Below are positions 8,077 through 16,214 of a stretch of 64,000 bases of DNA, piece by piece (positions within the stretch are counted from its first letter, which is position 1; every line of letters starts with the position of its first letter). Below the pieces are notes generated by a model that made no database searches, was not told where the DNA came from, and worked only from the letters and a program-made list of their open reading frames with translations. The DNA comes from Clostridium brassicae. GTDB taxonomy: Bacteria > Bacillota > Clostridia > Clostridiales > Clostridiaceae. Location: the NCBI RefSeq assembly GCF_026738875.1, contig NZ_JAPQFJ010000001.1, forward strand, positions 124,001 to 188,000, in the 5' to 3' direction. A program made the translations under genes and the position numbers.

Positions 8077-8301
8077 ATGGCTAGAGGCTTAAATGAAGTT
8101 TCTGTAGGAGTTAAAACTAAAGTTACCTCTATATCTAGAGAAAGCAATGTTAGAAGACGTTTAATGGATATGGGTATAGTTCCTGGAATACAGATTCAAG
8201 TATCAGGTAAGGCACCACTAGGAGATCCTATAGAAGTATTAATAAGAGGGTATAAACTTACTCTTAGAAAAGCAGAAGCTATGTATATTACAGTAGAATA
8301 A
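8077..8301 (+). CDS. feoA: FeoA-family ferrous iron transport protein, copy 1
   Basis: 74 residues folding as an SH3-like FeoA domain: 'KTKVTSISRESNVRRRLMDM' then 'GIVPGIQIQVSGKAPLGDPI' and 'VLIRGYKLTLRKAEAMYITV'. FeoA proteins are cytoplasmic accessory partners of the FeoB iron(II) transporter. GGGGGG precedes the ATG. It is followed 19 bases later by a second feoA and then feoB. Two separate FeoA genes per FeoB are common in clostridia, although the role of the second copy is not settled. Confidence 0.92.
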   Translation: MARGLNEVSVGVKTKVTSISRESNVRRRLMDMGIVPGIQIQVSGKAPLGDPIEVLIRGYKLTLRKAEAMYITVE

Positions 8302-8320
8302 TTTAAAGGGAGGTTTTTTT

Positions 8321-8548
8321 ATGGAGAGAATGCCTTTGAGTTTTGCTAATATTGGGTGTAAAGTTATAATACATGATATAGCTGGAGGAGAAGATTTTTC
8401 TAAGAAGATGGTAGAGATGGGTTTTAATAAAGGTACAGAAATTAGAATTATAAGCAATAATAATGGACCAATCATAGTTAGATTAGGAGAGAGTCGTATA
8501 GCTCTTGGAAGAGGAATGGCACAAAAAATTATGGTTCAAGCTTGTTGA
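8321..8548 (+). CDS. feoA: FeoA-family ferrous iron transport protein, copy 2
   Basis: 75 residues, FeoA domain with 'CKVIIHDIAGGEDFSKKMVE', 'MGFNKGTEIRIISNNNGPII' and 'VRLGESRIALGRGMAQKIMV'. It is only loosely similar to copy 1, so the pair is probably not a recent duplication. GGGAGG lies before the ATG. It sits between feoA copy 1 (19 bases) and feoB (126 bases), the likely transcript running through all three. Confidence 0.92.
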   Translation: MERMPLSFANIGCKVIIHDIAGGEDFSKKMVEMGFNKGTEIRIISNNNGPIIVRLGESRIALGRGMAQKIMVQAC

Positions 8549-8674
8549 TGGCTCAAATGGAATATGTAATATAAGTAATTTTAAGATTATTGTTATAATA
8601 GGTTATTTTTTTAATTAATAAATGAGAATGAATATTGAAGTCATATAAGAGCGTTTTGCATAAGGGGGAGAATA

Positions 8675-10693
8675 ATGAGTACAATAGCTTTGGTAGGTAA
8701 TCCTAACTGTGGTAAAACTACATTATTTAATGCTTTGACAGGATCAAGGCAACATGTAGGTAACTGGCCAGGGGTTACAGTAGAAAAAAAAGTAGGAAAA
8801 TTAAAATATAAAGATAATGAAGAAGAGATAGTAGACCTTCCAGGAACATATAGCCTAGGAGCATATTCTGAAGATGAAGTTGTTGCGAGAAATTTTATTA
8901 TAAAGGACAATCCAGATGTAGTTATTAATGTAGTTGATGCTACTAATATAGAAAGAAACTTATATTTAACTACACAGCTTCTTGAAATGAATGCAAATGT
9001 AGTTGTAGCTTTAAATATGGTAGATGAAGCAAAAAATAGGAAGATAGAAATAGATATTGATAAATTATCGGCTGAATTAGGGGTACCTGTTATAGCTACT
9101 GTTGCTACTAAAAAGCAAGGAATAGAAGAATTGATTTCTAAAGTATTAGAATATGGAAAAAAAGGAAGGAATGCAAGAGTAGAAATTGCTTATGGTTCGG
9201 AAATTGAAAAAGAAATTTCGAATTTAAAAGCATCTCTTGAAGAAAGTGCTGCATCAATAGAATATCCAGCACAATGGACAGCTATTAAGTTATTAGAGAA
9301 TGATTCTTATATCCTAAACAACATAAAAGAAAAAGGAAATGTTCAAAAGGTATTAGATAAACTTTCACATAGTGTTAAGAGATTAACGGAATCATTAGGA
9401 TATGAACCTGAAATGGCAATTGTAGATAAAAGATATGAATTTATAGGTGAAGTAGTACAAAAATCTATAAAAAGATCAGAAAAATATGAGGAAACATTGT
9501 CAGATAAGATAGATAGATTTGTTACTAATAAATTTCTAGGAATTCCGATATTTGCTTTTATAATGTTTTGTTTATATCAGGCAACATTTGTTGTTGGACA
9601 ATTTTTTGCAGATACATTGGAAGAATGGTTTGGTGTTCTAGGAGAGAAAGCTGGAGAAGCTATGGCAAATTCAGGAGCTTCAGAAATGCTAACTTCTTTT
9701 GTTACAGATGGACTTATAAATGGAGTAGGATCGGTAATAGTATTCCTTCCAATAATAATGGTTATGTACTTATTAATTGGTGTTCTAGAAGATAGTGGAT
9801 ATATGGCTAGAGCAGCATATGTTATGGACAGATTAATGAGAGCATTAGGACTTCATGGAAAAACTTTTGTATCTATGATAATTGGAGGTGGATGCAACGT
9901 TCCGGGAATAATGGCTACAAGAACATTAGAAAGTAAAAAAGATAGAATGATAGCCATACTTATAAATCCTTTTGTTTCATGTGGGGCTAGACTTCCAATA
10001 TATTTAGTATTTATTGGTGCGTTTTTCTCTGCTAAGGGAGGATTAGTATTAATATCACTTTATGTAATAGGAATAATAGTGGCATTAATTGCTGGTAAAG
10101 TATTAAGTAAAACTTTGTTTAAAGGAGAATCTTCCTATTTCATCATGGAATTACCTCCTTATCGTGTACCTTCAGTTAAAAATGTTTTAATGCTTATGTG
10201 GGAAAAAGCTGGAGCATTCTTAAAAAAAGCAGGAACAATTATATTTGCTGTAGTAACATTACTTTGGTTTTTATCTGTTATACCTTTTGGAGTTGAACAA
10301 TACAGTGAAGCATCAGTTTTAGGTAAAATAGGAGGAATAATAGCACCTATATTTAAACCAGCTGGTTTTGGAACATGGCAAGCAGGTGTTGCTTTGTTTG
10401 CTGGTATAATAGCTAAAGAATCTGTTGTTGCTACTTTAGGTATGGTTTATGCAGGAGTTGAGGAAGGAGCTGCACTTACAGCAGCAATACAAGGAGCATT
10501 TACTCCTCTTACGGCTATGGCATTTATGATAATGACATTACTTTATACACCTTGCGCAGCTGCTTTAGGAGCAATAAGAAGAGAAACAAATTCACATAAA
10601 TGGGCTATATTCTCAGCTGTTTATACATTTATAATAGGATGGGTAGCAGCAGTACTTGTATATCAAGTTGGAAGATTAATAGGATTTCAATAA
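8675..10693 (+). CDS. feoB: FeoB ferrous iron transporter
   Basis: 672 residues, a usual FeoB length. The N-terminal GTPase has G1 'GNPNCGKTT' (8-16), G3 'DLPGTYSL' and G4 'NMVDE', then a helical GDI-like region, then a membrane domain from about residue 285 with two Gate-type repeats ('GGGCNVPGIMATRTLESKKD', 'NPFVSCGARLPIYLVF', 'FAGIIAKESVVATLGMVY'). The conserved cysteines in 'GGGCNVPG', 'VSCGARLP' and 'YTPCAAALGA' are present. It transports Fe2+ across the cytoplasmic membrane. GGGGGAG precedes the ATG, and a hairpin terminator follows. Confidence 0.97.
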   Translation: MSTIALVGNPNCGKTTLFNALTGSRQHVGNWPGVTVEKKVGKLKYKDNEEEIVDLPGTYSLGAYSEDEVVARNFIIKDNPDVVINVVDATNIERNLYLTTQLLEMNANVVVALNMVDEAKNRKIEIDIDKLSAELGVPVIATVATKKQGIEELISKVLEYGKKGRNARVEIAYGSEIEKEISNLKASLEESAASIEYPAQWTAIKLLENDSYILNNIKEKGNVQKVLDKLSHSVKRLTESLGYEPEMAIVDKRYEFIGEVVQKSIKRSEKYEETLSDKIDRFVTNKFLGIPIFAFIMFCLYQATFVVGQFFADTLEEWFGVLGEKAGEAMANSGASEMLTSFVTDGLINGVGSVIVFLPIIMVMYLLIGVLEDSGYMARAAYVMDRLMRALGLHGKTFVSMIIGGGCNVPGIMATRTLESKKDRMIAILINPFVSCGARLPIYLVFIGAFFSAKGGLVLISLYVIGIIVALIAGKVLSKTLFKGESSYFIMELPPYRVPSVKNVLMLMWEKAGAFLKKAGTIIFAVVTLLWFLSVIPFGVEQYSEASVLGKIGGIIAPIFKPAGFGTWQAGVALFAGIIAKESVVATLGMVYAGVEEGAALTAAIQGAFTPLTAMAFMIMTLLYTPCAAALGAIRRETNSHKWAIFSAVYTFIIGWVAAVLVYQVGRLIGFQ

Positions 10694-10699
10694 TATAAT

Positions 10700-10730
10700 A
10701 AGGGTGATCTAAGAGATCATCCTTTTATTT
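10700..10730 (+). terminator. Terminator after feoB
   Basis: Arms 10700-10710 and 10714-10724 pair over 11 positions (one G-U), followed by TTTATTT, seven bases past the stop codon. Confidence 0.8.
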
Positions 10731-10735
10731 AAAAA

Positions 10736-10767
10736 GTAATTGATAATGAAATTCAATTACATATCAT
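10736..10767. promoter_or_regulatory. Fur-box-like inverted repeat before the DUF2325 gene
   Basis: GTAATTG (10736-10742) and CAATTAC (10754-10760) bracket a TGATAATGAAATTCA core (10741-10755) that matches the Fur 7-1-7 consensus at 11 of 14. GATAAT and GAAATT hexamers are followed by inverted partners. It lies 24 bases before the start codon. Confidence 0.5.
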
Positions 10768-10783
10768 AAGGAGGATAGATAAA

Positions 10784-11071
10784 GTGAGTGTTTTAGTTGT
10801 AGGTGGAGATAAGTTAGGTAATATAAAAGAAAATTTAAGATTACAAGGATTTGAACAAATAAATCACTTGTCAGGGAGAAAGAAAAGTCAAAAATCTATT
10901 AAAGTTCCTGAAAATACAGATTTAGTTCTGGTCTTAACTGATTTTGTAAATCATCAAATTACTAAGGCATTAAAAAAGCAAATTAAATGTGACAGTACAA
11001 AAGTTTTATTTGCCAAGAGATCTTGGATTCATATAGAAAAATCATTAAATGAGTTTTTAAATGAATGTTAA
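10784..11071 (+). CDS. DUF2325 domain protein
   Basis: 95 residues. It begins 'SVLVVGGDKLGNIKENLRLQ', typical of the small DUF2325 proteins often found near feo and metal-responsive genes, and ends with 'KVLFAKRSWIHIEKSLNEFL'. The fold looks like a single Rossmann-like alpha/beta unit. It has no conserved cysteine pair. The GTG start at 10784 has AGGAGG nine bases upstream. The function is not known. A Fur-like box upstream and the feoB neighbour suggest iron-responsive expression. Confidence 0.8.
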   Translation: MSVLVVGGDKLGNIKENLRLQGFEQINHLSGRKKSQKSIKVPENTDLVLVLTDFVNHQITKALKKQIKCDSTKVLFAKRSWIHIEKSLNEFLNEC

Positions 11072-11076
11072 TAATG

Positions 11077-11139
11077 TTAGATTGCTTTATAATTCATATT
11101 AGCAGAAAAATACTGGCTACGAATTATAGAGCAATCTAA
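11077..11139 (+). terminator. Long hairpin after the DUF2325 gene
   Basis: Bases 11077-11095 pair with 11121-11139 over 19 positions with one G-U. The right arm is followed by TTTATTTAG. It is the probable terminator of the iron block. Confidence 0.75.
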
Positions 11140-11324
11140 TTTATTTAGTCTATAAATACTAATAGTAGAATTGATTATAAACATACTATATAAGTTGATC
11201 TAGAGTTCACACCCAATAAAACTAGTGATATAATGAACAGGATTATTTAAATTAGGTGAAGATTTAAAAATTCACATTAATTAAAATTTAAAACTTAATG
11301 TAGAAATGTATAGAGGGTGATTGT

Positions 11325-12065
11325 ATGGATTTTCATGGGAAAGTGGTTCTTATAACTGGGGGAAGTAGAGGTATAGGAAGAAGCATAGCATTAGAATTTG
11401 CAAAGTGCAATGCTTCTGTAATAGTTAATTATAGAAATAATGATAAAGAGGCCGAAAAGACTATAGAAGAAATAAAAAAGTTAGGTGGTTATTGTGAGAC
11501 AATAAAGGGTGATATTAAGGAATATGATTTTTCAAAAAAAATGATTCAGTACATAATAGATAAATACGGTAAAATAGACGTGCTAATAAATAATGCAGGA
11601 ATATCTAAAGTGGGCCTTTTTATAGATATGACAGAAAAAGATTTTGATGATATTATGGGTGTAAATTTGAGAGGTGTTTTTAATACTTGTAGTAATGTTG
11701 TAAAGCATATGATAGAAAGAAAAGAGGGGAATATAGTTAATATTTCTTCTATATGGGGTGGGGTTGGTGCCTCTTGTGAGGTTTTGTATTCTGCTTCAAA
11801 AGGTGGAGTGAATTCTTTTACAAAAGCATTAGGAAAAGAGCTTGCACCTTCAGGTATAAGAGTTAATGGTATACAACCTGGCGTTATAGATACAGATATG
11901 AATAAATGGATGTCACAAGAAGATAGAAAAGCTTTAATTGATGAGATACCTATATCAAGATTTGGTGAAGGTGAAGACATAGCTAAATTGGCAGTATTCC
12001 TTGCTAGCGATGAAGCTAAGTACATTACATCACAAATTATATCTGTAGATGGAGGGTATATTTAA
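11325..12065 (+). CDS. Short-chain dehydrogenase/reductase (FabG/YmfI-like)
   Basis: 246 residues, classical SDR. The cofactor loop 'TGGSRGIGRSIALEFA' (about 11-26), 'NNAG' near residue 88, a catalytic serine in 'NISSIWGG', and the 'YSASKGG' motif are all present. The C-terminus 'ITSQIISVDGGYI' is standard for 3-oxoacyl-ACP reductases and their relatives. 'NYRNN' after strand beta-2 suggests NADP(H). The substrate cannot be named: it is a lone gene with no fatty-acid genes near it and a terminator-like hairpin behind it. AGGGTGAT precedes the ATG. Confidence 0.88.
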   Translation: MDFHGKVVLITGGSRGIGRSIALEFAKCNASVIVNYRNNDKEAEKTIEEIKKLGGYCETIKGDIKEYDFSKKMIQYIIDKYGKIDVLINNAGISKVGLFIDMTEKDFDDIMGVNLRGVFNTCSNVVKHMIERKEGNIVNISSIWGGVGASCEVLYSASKGGVNSFTKALGKELAPSGIRVNGIQPGVIDTDMNKWMSQEDRKALIDEIPISRFGEGEDIAKLAVFLASDEAKYITSQIISVDGGYI

Positions 12066-12152
12066 GTTGGAAAAGTATATAATTTAATAAATATTTTAGT
12101 TTTATAATGAACTATTAGAAAAGTTAATATTTTAACAAAAATATTTCTCATA

Positions 12153-12211
12153 CCTTGCCAGATAAAGATAGGTAAATTCTATAACAATTTACCTATCTTT
12201 ATCTGGCAAGG
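12153..12211. terminator. 26-bp perfect hairpin between the SDR gene and the deoR-type regulator
   Basis: Bases 12153-12178 are an exact reverse complement of 12186-12211, with a 7-nt loop. GATTTTTA follows on the plus strand. It is unusually long and GC-rich for the surroundings. Termination of the SDR transcript is the simplest reading. Confidence 0.7.
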
Positions 12212-12249
12212 TGATTTTTATTTGTATTTATGCAAAAATGATGGATATG

Positions 12250-12267
12250 TTTTCGAATGTTCGAAAA
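12250..12267. promoter_or_regulatory. 18-bp perfect palindrome, possible DeoR-type operator
   Basis: TTTTCGAATGTTCGAAAA is a two-fold repeat (eight-base arms, 2-base centre). It lies about 105 bases upstream of the -35 of the deoR-type gene. TTCGAA-containing repeats are typical of DeoR-family operators. Confidence 0.45.
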
Positions 12268-12373
12268 TGTTAATTTTTTAATTAACGAAGTGTATTAATA
12301 ATACAAAAACGAACTTGATTCCCAAGATGTTAAGCTGTGAATACTGGTTTGATATGAATTAATACATAAACTA

Positions 12374-12435
12374 TTGACAAAATAAAAAACAAGGTATAAT
12401 ATTTAATTAACATAAACGAACATTAAAACGAAAGC
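12374..12435 (+). promoter_or_regulatory. Promoter of the sugar-acid regulator with downstream AAACGAA repeats
   Basis: TTGACA (12374-12379) and TATAAT (12395-12400) are 15 bases apart. Immediately downstream, two direct repeats AAACGAAC (12414-12421) and AAACGAAA (12427-12434) could be the operator; a third copy AAACGAAC is at 12306-12313. DeoR-family repressors commonly bind such CGAA direct repeats, so autorepression is plausible. Confidence 0.5.
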
Positions 12436-12511
12436 AAAAGAACAAATATGAATGAACTTATAAGAATAGTATGTAAAAATACACCATCAATATAAATTAA
12501 GAGGTGATAAA

Positions 12512-13270
12512 GTGCTTCCAGCAGAAAGAGAAAAATATATAATAGATAAGTTAGAAGAAATGGAAAGTATAAAAGTTGAAGATATTGCGAGTGAACTTAA
12601 TGTAAGTTTGATGACTATAAGAAGGGATTTTGAAAGACTTCAAGACAAAGGATTACTATATAGAAGTCATGGAGGGGCAGTAAAAAGAGATATATATCTT
12701 TTAGAACAATCTTATGACTTAAAAAAAATAAGTAATATAGATATAAAAGAAAAAATAGCTAAGAGGGCTTTAGACATAATAAAGGAAGGAGATACCATAT
12801 TTTTAGATGCAGGTACTACTAATTTTGAAGTGGCTAGATTAGTTAAAGAGATAAAGGATGTAACGATTATAACAAATGATTTAAAAATAGCCCTGGAGTT
12901 ATACCAAAATCATGTAAGGACTTTTATAGTAGGTGGAATAATACAAGAGGAAACAGGATGTGTTATGGGACCAACTGCTGAGGAATTTATATCCAATGTT
13001 AAAGTTAATTTAGCTTTTTTAGGAACTTCTGGGGTGAGTTCTGATTGGAGGTTATCTACTCCTACTTTTGAAAAAGCCAGCCTAAAAAAGAAAATAATAA
13101 AATCTGCATCTTACTCAGTAGTTCTAGTAGATAATAGTAAGTTTAATAAAGAGTCTTTTGTGAACATAGCTTCTATTGAAGCTGTGGATGCTATTATTAC
13201 TGATAAAAAAATTGTTGAAAGTGAAAGAAAATACTTAGATTCATTAAATGTAAAAGTAATAAATGTTTAA
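12512..13270 (+). CDS. DeoR/GlpR-family regulator of the sugar-acid operon
   Basis: 252 residues. The N-terminal winged helix has 'IKVEDIASELNVSLMTIRRD' and 'KGLLYRSHGGAV', the standard DeoR signature. The C-terminal sugar-phosphate sensor domain has 'IFLDAGTTNFEVARL', 'TIITNDLKIAL', 'GTSGVS' and 'VVLVDNSKF'. It would respond to a phosphorylated intermediate of the kinase/dehydrogenase pathway encoded next. The GTG start follows GAGGTGAT. It lies 222 bases ahead of the kinase gene, same strand, and no terminator was seen between them. Confidence 0.9.
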   Translation: MLPAEREKYIIDKLEEMESIKVEDIASELNVSLMTIRRDFERLQDKGLLYRSHGGAVKRDIYLLEQSYDLKKISNIDIKEKIAKRALDIIKEGDTIFLDAGTTNFEVARLVKEIKDVTIITNDLKIALELYQNHVRTFIVGGIIQEETGCVMGPTAEEFISNVKVNLAFLGTSGVSSDWRLSTPTFEKASLKKKIIKSASYSVVLVDNSKFNKESFVNIASIEAVDAIITDKKIVESERKYLDSLNVKVINV

Positions 13271-13491
13271 TTTTTATTATATGGATATGGGGACAATTAT
13301 TAATTCTCCTATGGACATAAAGGGAAAGTTACCAAATGTAAGATGAATCTTATTTTGTTTACTTTCATATTAGAATATAATGGATGCGGCCTCTGTAAAT
13401 AAGTTATTCTAATGCTCGGAGCAAGTACTATCATAAGCAGAATTTCGTTAAGACTAGGAATAATTTGATAATAGCTTAAGGGGGAAAATAA

Positions 13492-14802
13492 ATGATTAAC
13501 TATGTTGTTATAGCAGATGATCTTACTGGAGCTAATGCTACAGGAGTTTTAATAAAAAAGCTAAATTTAACACCTGTGACTATTATGAACTCTATGGAAA
13601 AGGATAATTTAGAAAAAAATAAATTTGATACAGTACTTTATTCTACAGATAGTAGAGGAGTAGATAAAGAAGAAGCATACTGTAGAGTTTATAAGGCTAC
13701 TGAATTATTCAGTAATCCCTGTGTAAATGTTTACGGAAAAAGGATAGATAGTACATTAAGAGGAAATTTAGGTGCAGAAATAGATGGAATGTTAGATGCA
13801 TTAGGAGATGATACTGTTGCAGCGGTAGTTCCAGTTTTCCCAGATGCAGGAAGGGTTGCGGTGGGAGGATACCTTCTTGTGAATGGAATAGCTTTAGAAG
13901 AAACAGATGCTTCAAAAGATGGAAAGAGACCTATAAATTCTTCTGTAATCGAAAAATTGATAAAACAGCAAACAAAGTATGAAATAGATTCTATATATCT
14001 TGAATCTATTAAGGGTAAGAAGGAAATTTTAAAAGAAAGAATACTAGAATTATATAGTAAAGGTAACAGAATTATAGTGTTTGATGCCTTAAATAATAAC
14101 GATCTAGAGGTTATATCTGAAGCTTTAGTAGATACCAAAATAAAATTTATATGTGTAGACCCAGGGCCATTTACAGCAGCAACGATAGCACAGTATGAAT
14201 CTTTAAAAGAAGAATCACAAAAGAATGATAATAAAGTTCTTATGGTTGTAGGTAGTATAACTAATACTACAAGAAAACAACTGGATAAGGTGTGCAAAGA
14301 ATTAAATTTGTTAAAAGTGGATATAGAAGTTAAAGATATATTAGGTAGTTTAGATGAGAAAGAAGATGAAATAAAAAGAGTGGTAAATCAAGTTATACAA
14401 AACAAAGAAAATTATGATGTGTTTTGTATAGTTTTAGATTCTATTTACGAAGAAATAAGGATTGATTTAGATAGAGAGGCAAAAAACAGGAATACTAACA
14501 AGGAATTTTTAACTGAGATAATAAATAATTCTGTAGCAGAAATTAGCTATAGAATATTGAAAAATATAAAAGATATTAAAGGTATTTTTAGTAGTGGAGG
14601 AGATATAAGTATAAGTATTTGTAAGAAATTCAATTCTGTGGGATTGGAACTTTTAAGTGAAGTAATACCACTTGCAGCCTATGGAGAACTTATTGGAGGG
14701 GAATTCCCAAAAATGAAAATTGTAAGCAAAGGAGGGATAGTAGGAGATATAAATGGAATGAAAGTATGTGTGGAACATTTATTAAAAGCTATTAATGATT
14801 AA
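13492..14802 (+). CDS. dtnK: Four-carbon acid sugar kinase family protein (DtnK/OtnK-like)
   Basis: 436 residues, the usual length for the former DUF1537 family. N-terminal substrate domain: 'YVVIADDLTGANATGVLI' (3-20) and 'YGKRIDSTLRGNLGAEIDGM'. C-terminal nucleotide domain: 'VVGSITNTTRKQLDKV', 'GIFSSGGDIS' and the closing 'KGGIVGD'. Characterised members phosphorylate D-threonate, D-erythronate, 3-oxo-tetronates or similar acids using ATP. Its partner just 12 bases downstream is PdxA2-like, the pair known from D-threonate catabolism to dihydroxyacetone phosphate. D-threonate or D-erythronate is therefore the best guess; the symbol is tentative. Confidence 0.85.
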   Translation: MINYVVIADDLTGANATGVLIKKLNLTPVTIMNSMEKDNLEKNKFDTVLYSTDSRGVDKEEAYCRVYKATELFSNPCVNVYGKRIDSTLRGNLGAEIDGMLDALGDDTVAAVVPVFPDAGRVAVGGYLLVNGIALEETDASKDGKRPINSSVIEKLIKQQTKYEIDSIYLESIKGKKEILKERILELYSKGNRIIVFDALNNNDLEVISEALVDTKIKFICVDPGPFTAATIAQYESLKEESQKNDNKVLMVVGSITNTTRKQLDKVCKELNLLKVDIEVKDILGSLDEKEDEIKRVVNQVIQNKENYDVFCIVLDSIYEEIRIDLDREAKNRNTNKEFLTEIINNSVAEISYRILKNIKDIKGIFSSGGDISISICKKFNSVGLELLSEVIPLAAYGELIGGEFPKMKIVSKGGIVGDINGMKVCVEHLLKAIND

Positions 14803-14814
14803 GGAGGAGTCAAT

Positions 14815-15816
14815 ATGAGTAATAGACCAATAATAGGAATACCTATAGGAGATCCAGCTGGCATAGGACCAGAGATAGTAGTTAAGGCATTATCTGAAAA
14901 GAAAGTTTATGATAGATGCAATCCTGTATTGATAGGAGATAAAGATGTTATAGAACAAGCTATGAAGTTTTGTGATTTAAAATTGGACATTAATATAATT
15001 AAAAATCCAAAAGAAGGCAAATTTAACTTAGGAGCTATAGATTTAATAGATTTAAATAATGTTGATATAGATAAATTAGAGGTAGGAAAAGTCCAAGCTT
15101 TAGGTGGAAAAGCCGCTTTTGAATATATAAAAAAATCTGTAGAAATGACTATGGATGGACAAATAGATGCAGTAGCCACAACACCTATAAATAAAGAGTC
15201 TTTAAAATTAGCTAAAATAAATTATATAGGACATACGGAGATTTTAGCAGACCTAACAAATACAGAAGATCCTCTTACTATGTTTGAAGTTAGAGGTATG
15301 AGGGTATTTTTCCTGACAAGGCACGTATCTTTAAGGCAAGCATGTGATTTAGTAACTAAAGAAAAAGTCTTAGACTATATAATAAGATGCTCTAAAGCTT
15401 TAGAAAAATTAGGTGTAAAAGATGGAACTATGGCTGTAGCAGGATTAAATCCACATAGTGGAGAGCATGGACTATTTGGAGATGAAGAAATGAAAGAAAT
15501 AGTTCCAGCTATAGAGGAAGCTAAGAGAAAGGGATATAAGGTAGAGGGGCCAATAGGAGCAGATTCAGTATTTCATCTAGCTCTTCAAGGAAGATATAAC
15601 TCAGTATTATCTTTATATCATGACCAAGGACATATAGCTACAAAAACTTTAGATTTTGAGAGAACTATTGCGGTTACAAATGGAATGCCTATATTAAGAA
15701 CTTCTGTAGATCATGGAACAGCATTTGATATAGCAGGAACAGGACAAGCTAGCTCTGTAAGCATGGTAGAAGCTATAGTTTTAGCTGCTAAATATTCACC
15801 TAAATTTGAAAAATAG
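14815..15816 (+). CDS. pdxA2: PdxA2-like 4-phospho-D-threonate/D-erythronate dehydrogenase
   Basis: 333 residues, PdxA family: '[20 protein letters not shown]', '[11 protein letters not shown]', '[10 protein letters not shown]', '[16 protein letters not shown]' and '[15 protein letters not shown]'. The histidines in 'GHTE', 'YHDQGH' and the metal site are kept. PdxA2 enzymes oxidise and decarboxylate 4-phospho-tetronates to DHAP with NAD+, rather than making vitamin B6. The gene directly follows the four-carbon acid kinase (12 bases, AGGAGG before the ATG), with no B6 genes nearby, so the catabolic role is preferred. Confidence 0.88.
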   Translation: MSNRPIIGIPIGDPAGIGPEIVVKALSEKKVYDRCNPVLIGDKDVIEQAMKFCDLKLDINIIKNPKEGKFNLGAIDLIDLNNVDIDKLEVGKVQALGGKAAFEYIKKSVEMTMDGQIDAVATTPINKESLKLAKINYIGHTEILADLTNTEDPLTMFEVRGMRVFFLTRHVSLRQACDLVTKEKVLDYIIRCSKALEKLGVKDGTMAVAGLNPHSGEHGLFGDEEMKEIVPAIEEAKRKGYKVEGPIGADSVFHLALQGRYNSVLSLYHDQGHIATKTLDFERTIAVTNGMPILRTSVDHGTAFDIAGTGQASSVSMVEAIVLAAKYSPKFEK

Positions 15817-15840
15817 AGGGTTATTTTAGATAAGGATTTA

Positions 15841-15899
15841 GAGTACCTCCATATAATCAATAAAGATTGGCGTGTTTATTAAATTATAAGGAGGTGCTC
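15841..15899 (+). other. Intercistronic hairpin between pdxA2 and gntP
   Basis: GAGTACCTCC... at 15841-15857 pairs with 15883-15899 at 15 of 17 positions. No T-run follows. It may mark an mRNA processing point or a weak terminator. The rest of 15900-16210 holds no gene; TGAAACGATTTCA at 16111-16123 looks like a degenerate catabolite-response element. Confidence 0.4.
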
Positions 15900-16214
15900 A
15901 TATAAAAATTACATACATGTAAATTATACATCAAAGATTAGATATTTATAAGGGGTATTTTAATTAATATGTTTATATTGAGCGATTTTTAGTTTTAGGG
16001 ATAATTTTATTAAAAGGGATAATGTAACTTGTATAAAATTTAAAAAATCTTATGAAAGAGTGTAATAGCTTCCTATAGCTAAGTGAAGATGTAAAGATTT
16101 TGGTTAAGTGTGAAACGATTTCATAAGATGCAATGAGGATATTGTGGATGGTAGCTACGGAATAAATATAAATATTTTACAAAAGTGAAAAATAAACAAG
16201 AGGAGGAATTTTTA

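Noticed and set aside
11546-12025. 159-codon open frame antisense to the SDR gene
   Set aside because: Antisense shadow; the sense strand carries the complete SDR signature.
11325-12065. SDR as part of the tetronate pathway
   Set aside because: A 26-bp perfect hairpin and a separate promoter divide it from the regulator and pathway genes; known tetronate oxidases belong to other families.
13731-14297. 188-codon open frame antisense to the four-carbon acid kinase gene
   Set aside because: Shadow frame with low-complexity Ser/Leu composition and no start signal.
14815-15816. PdxA for vitamin B6 synthesis
   Set aside because: No other B6 genes nearby; directly coupled to a four-carbon acid kinase and GntP permease, the known catabolic PdxA2 context.
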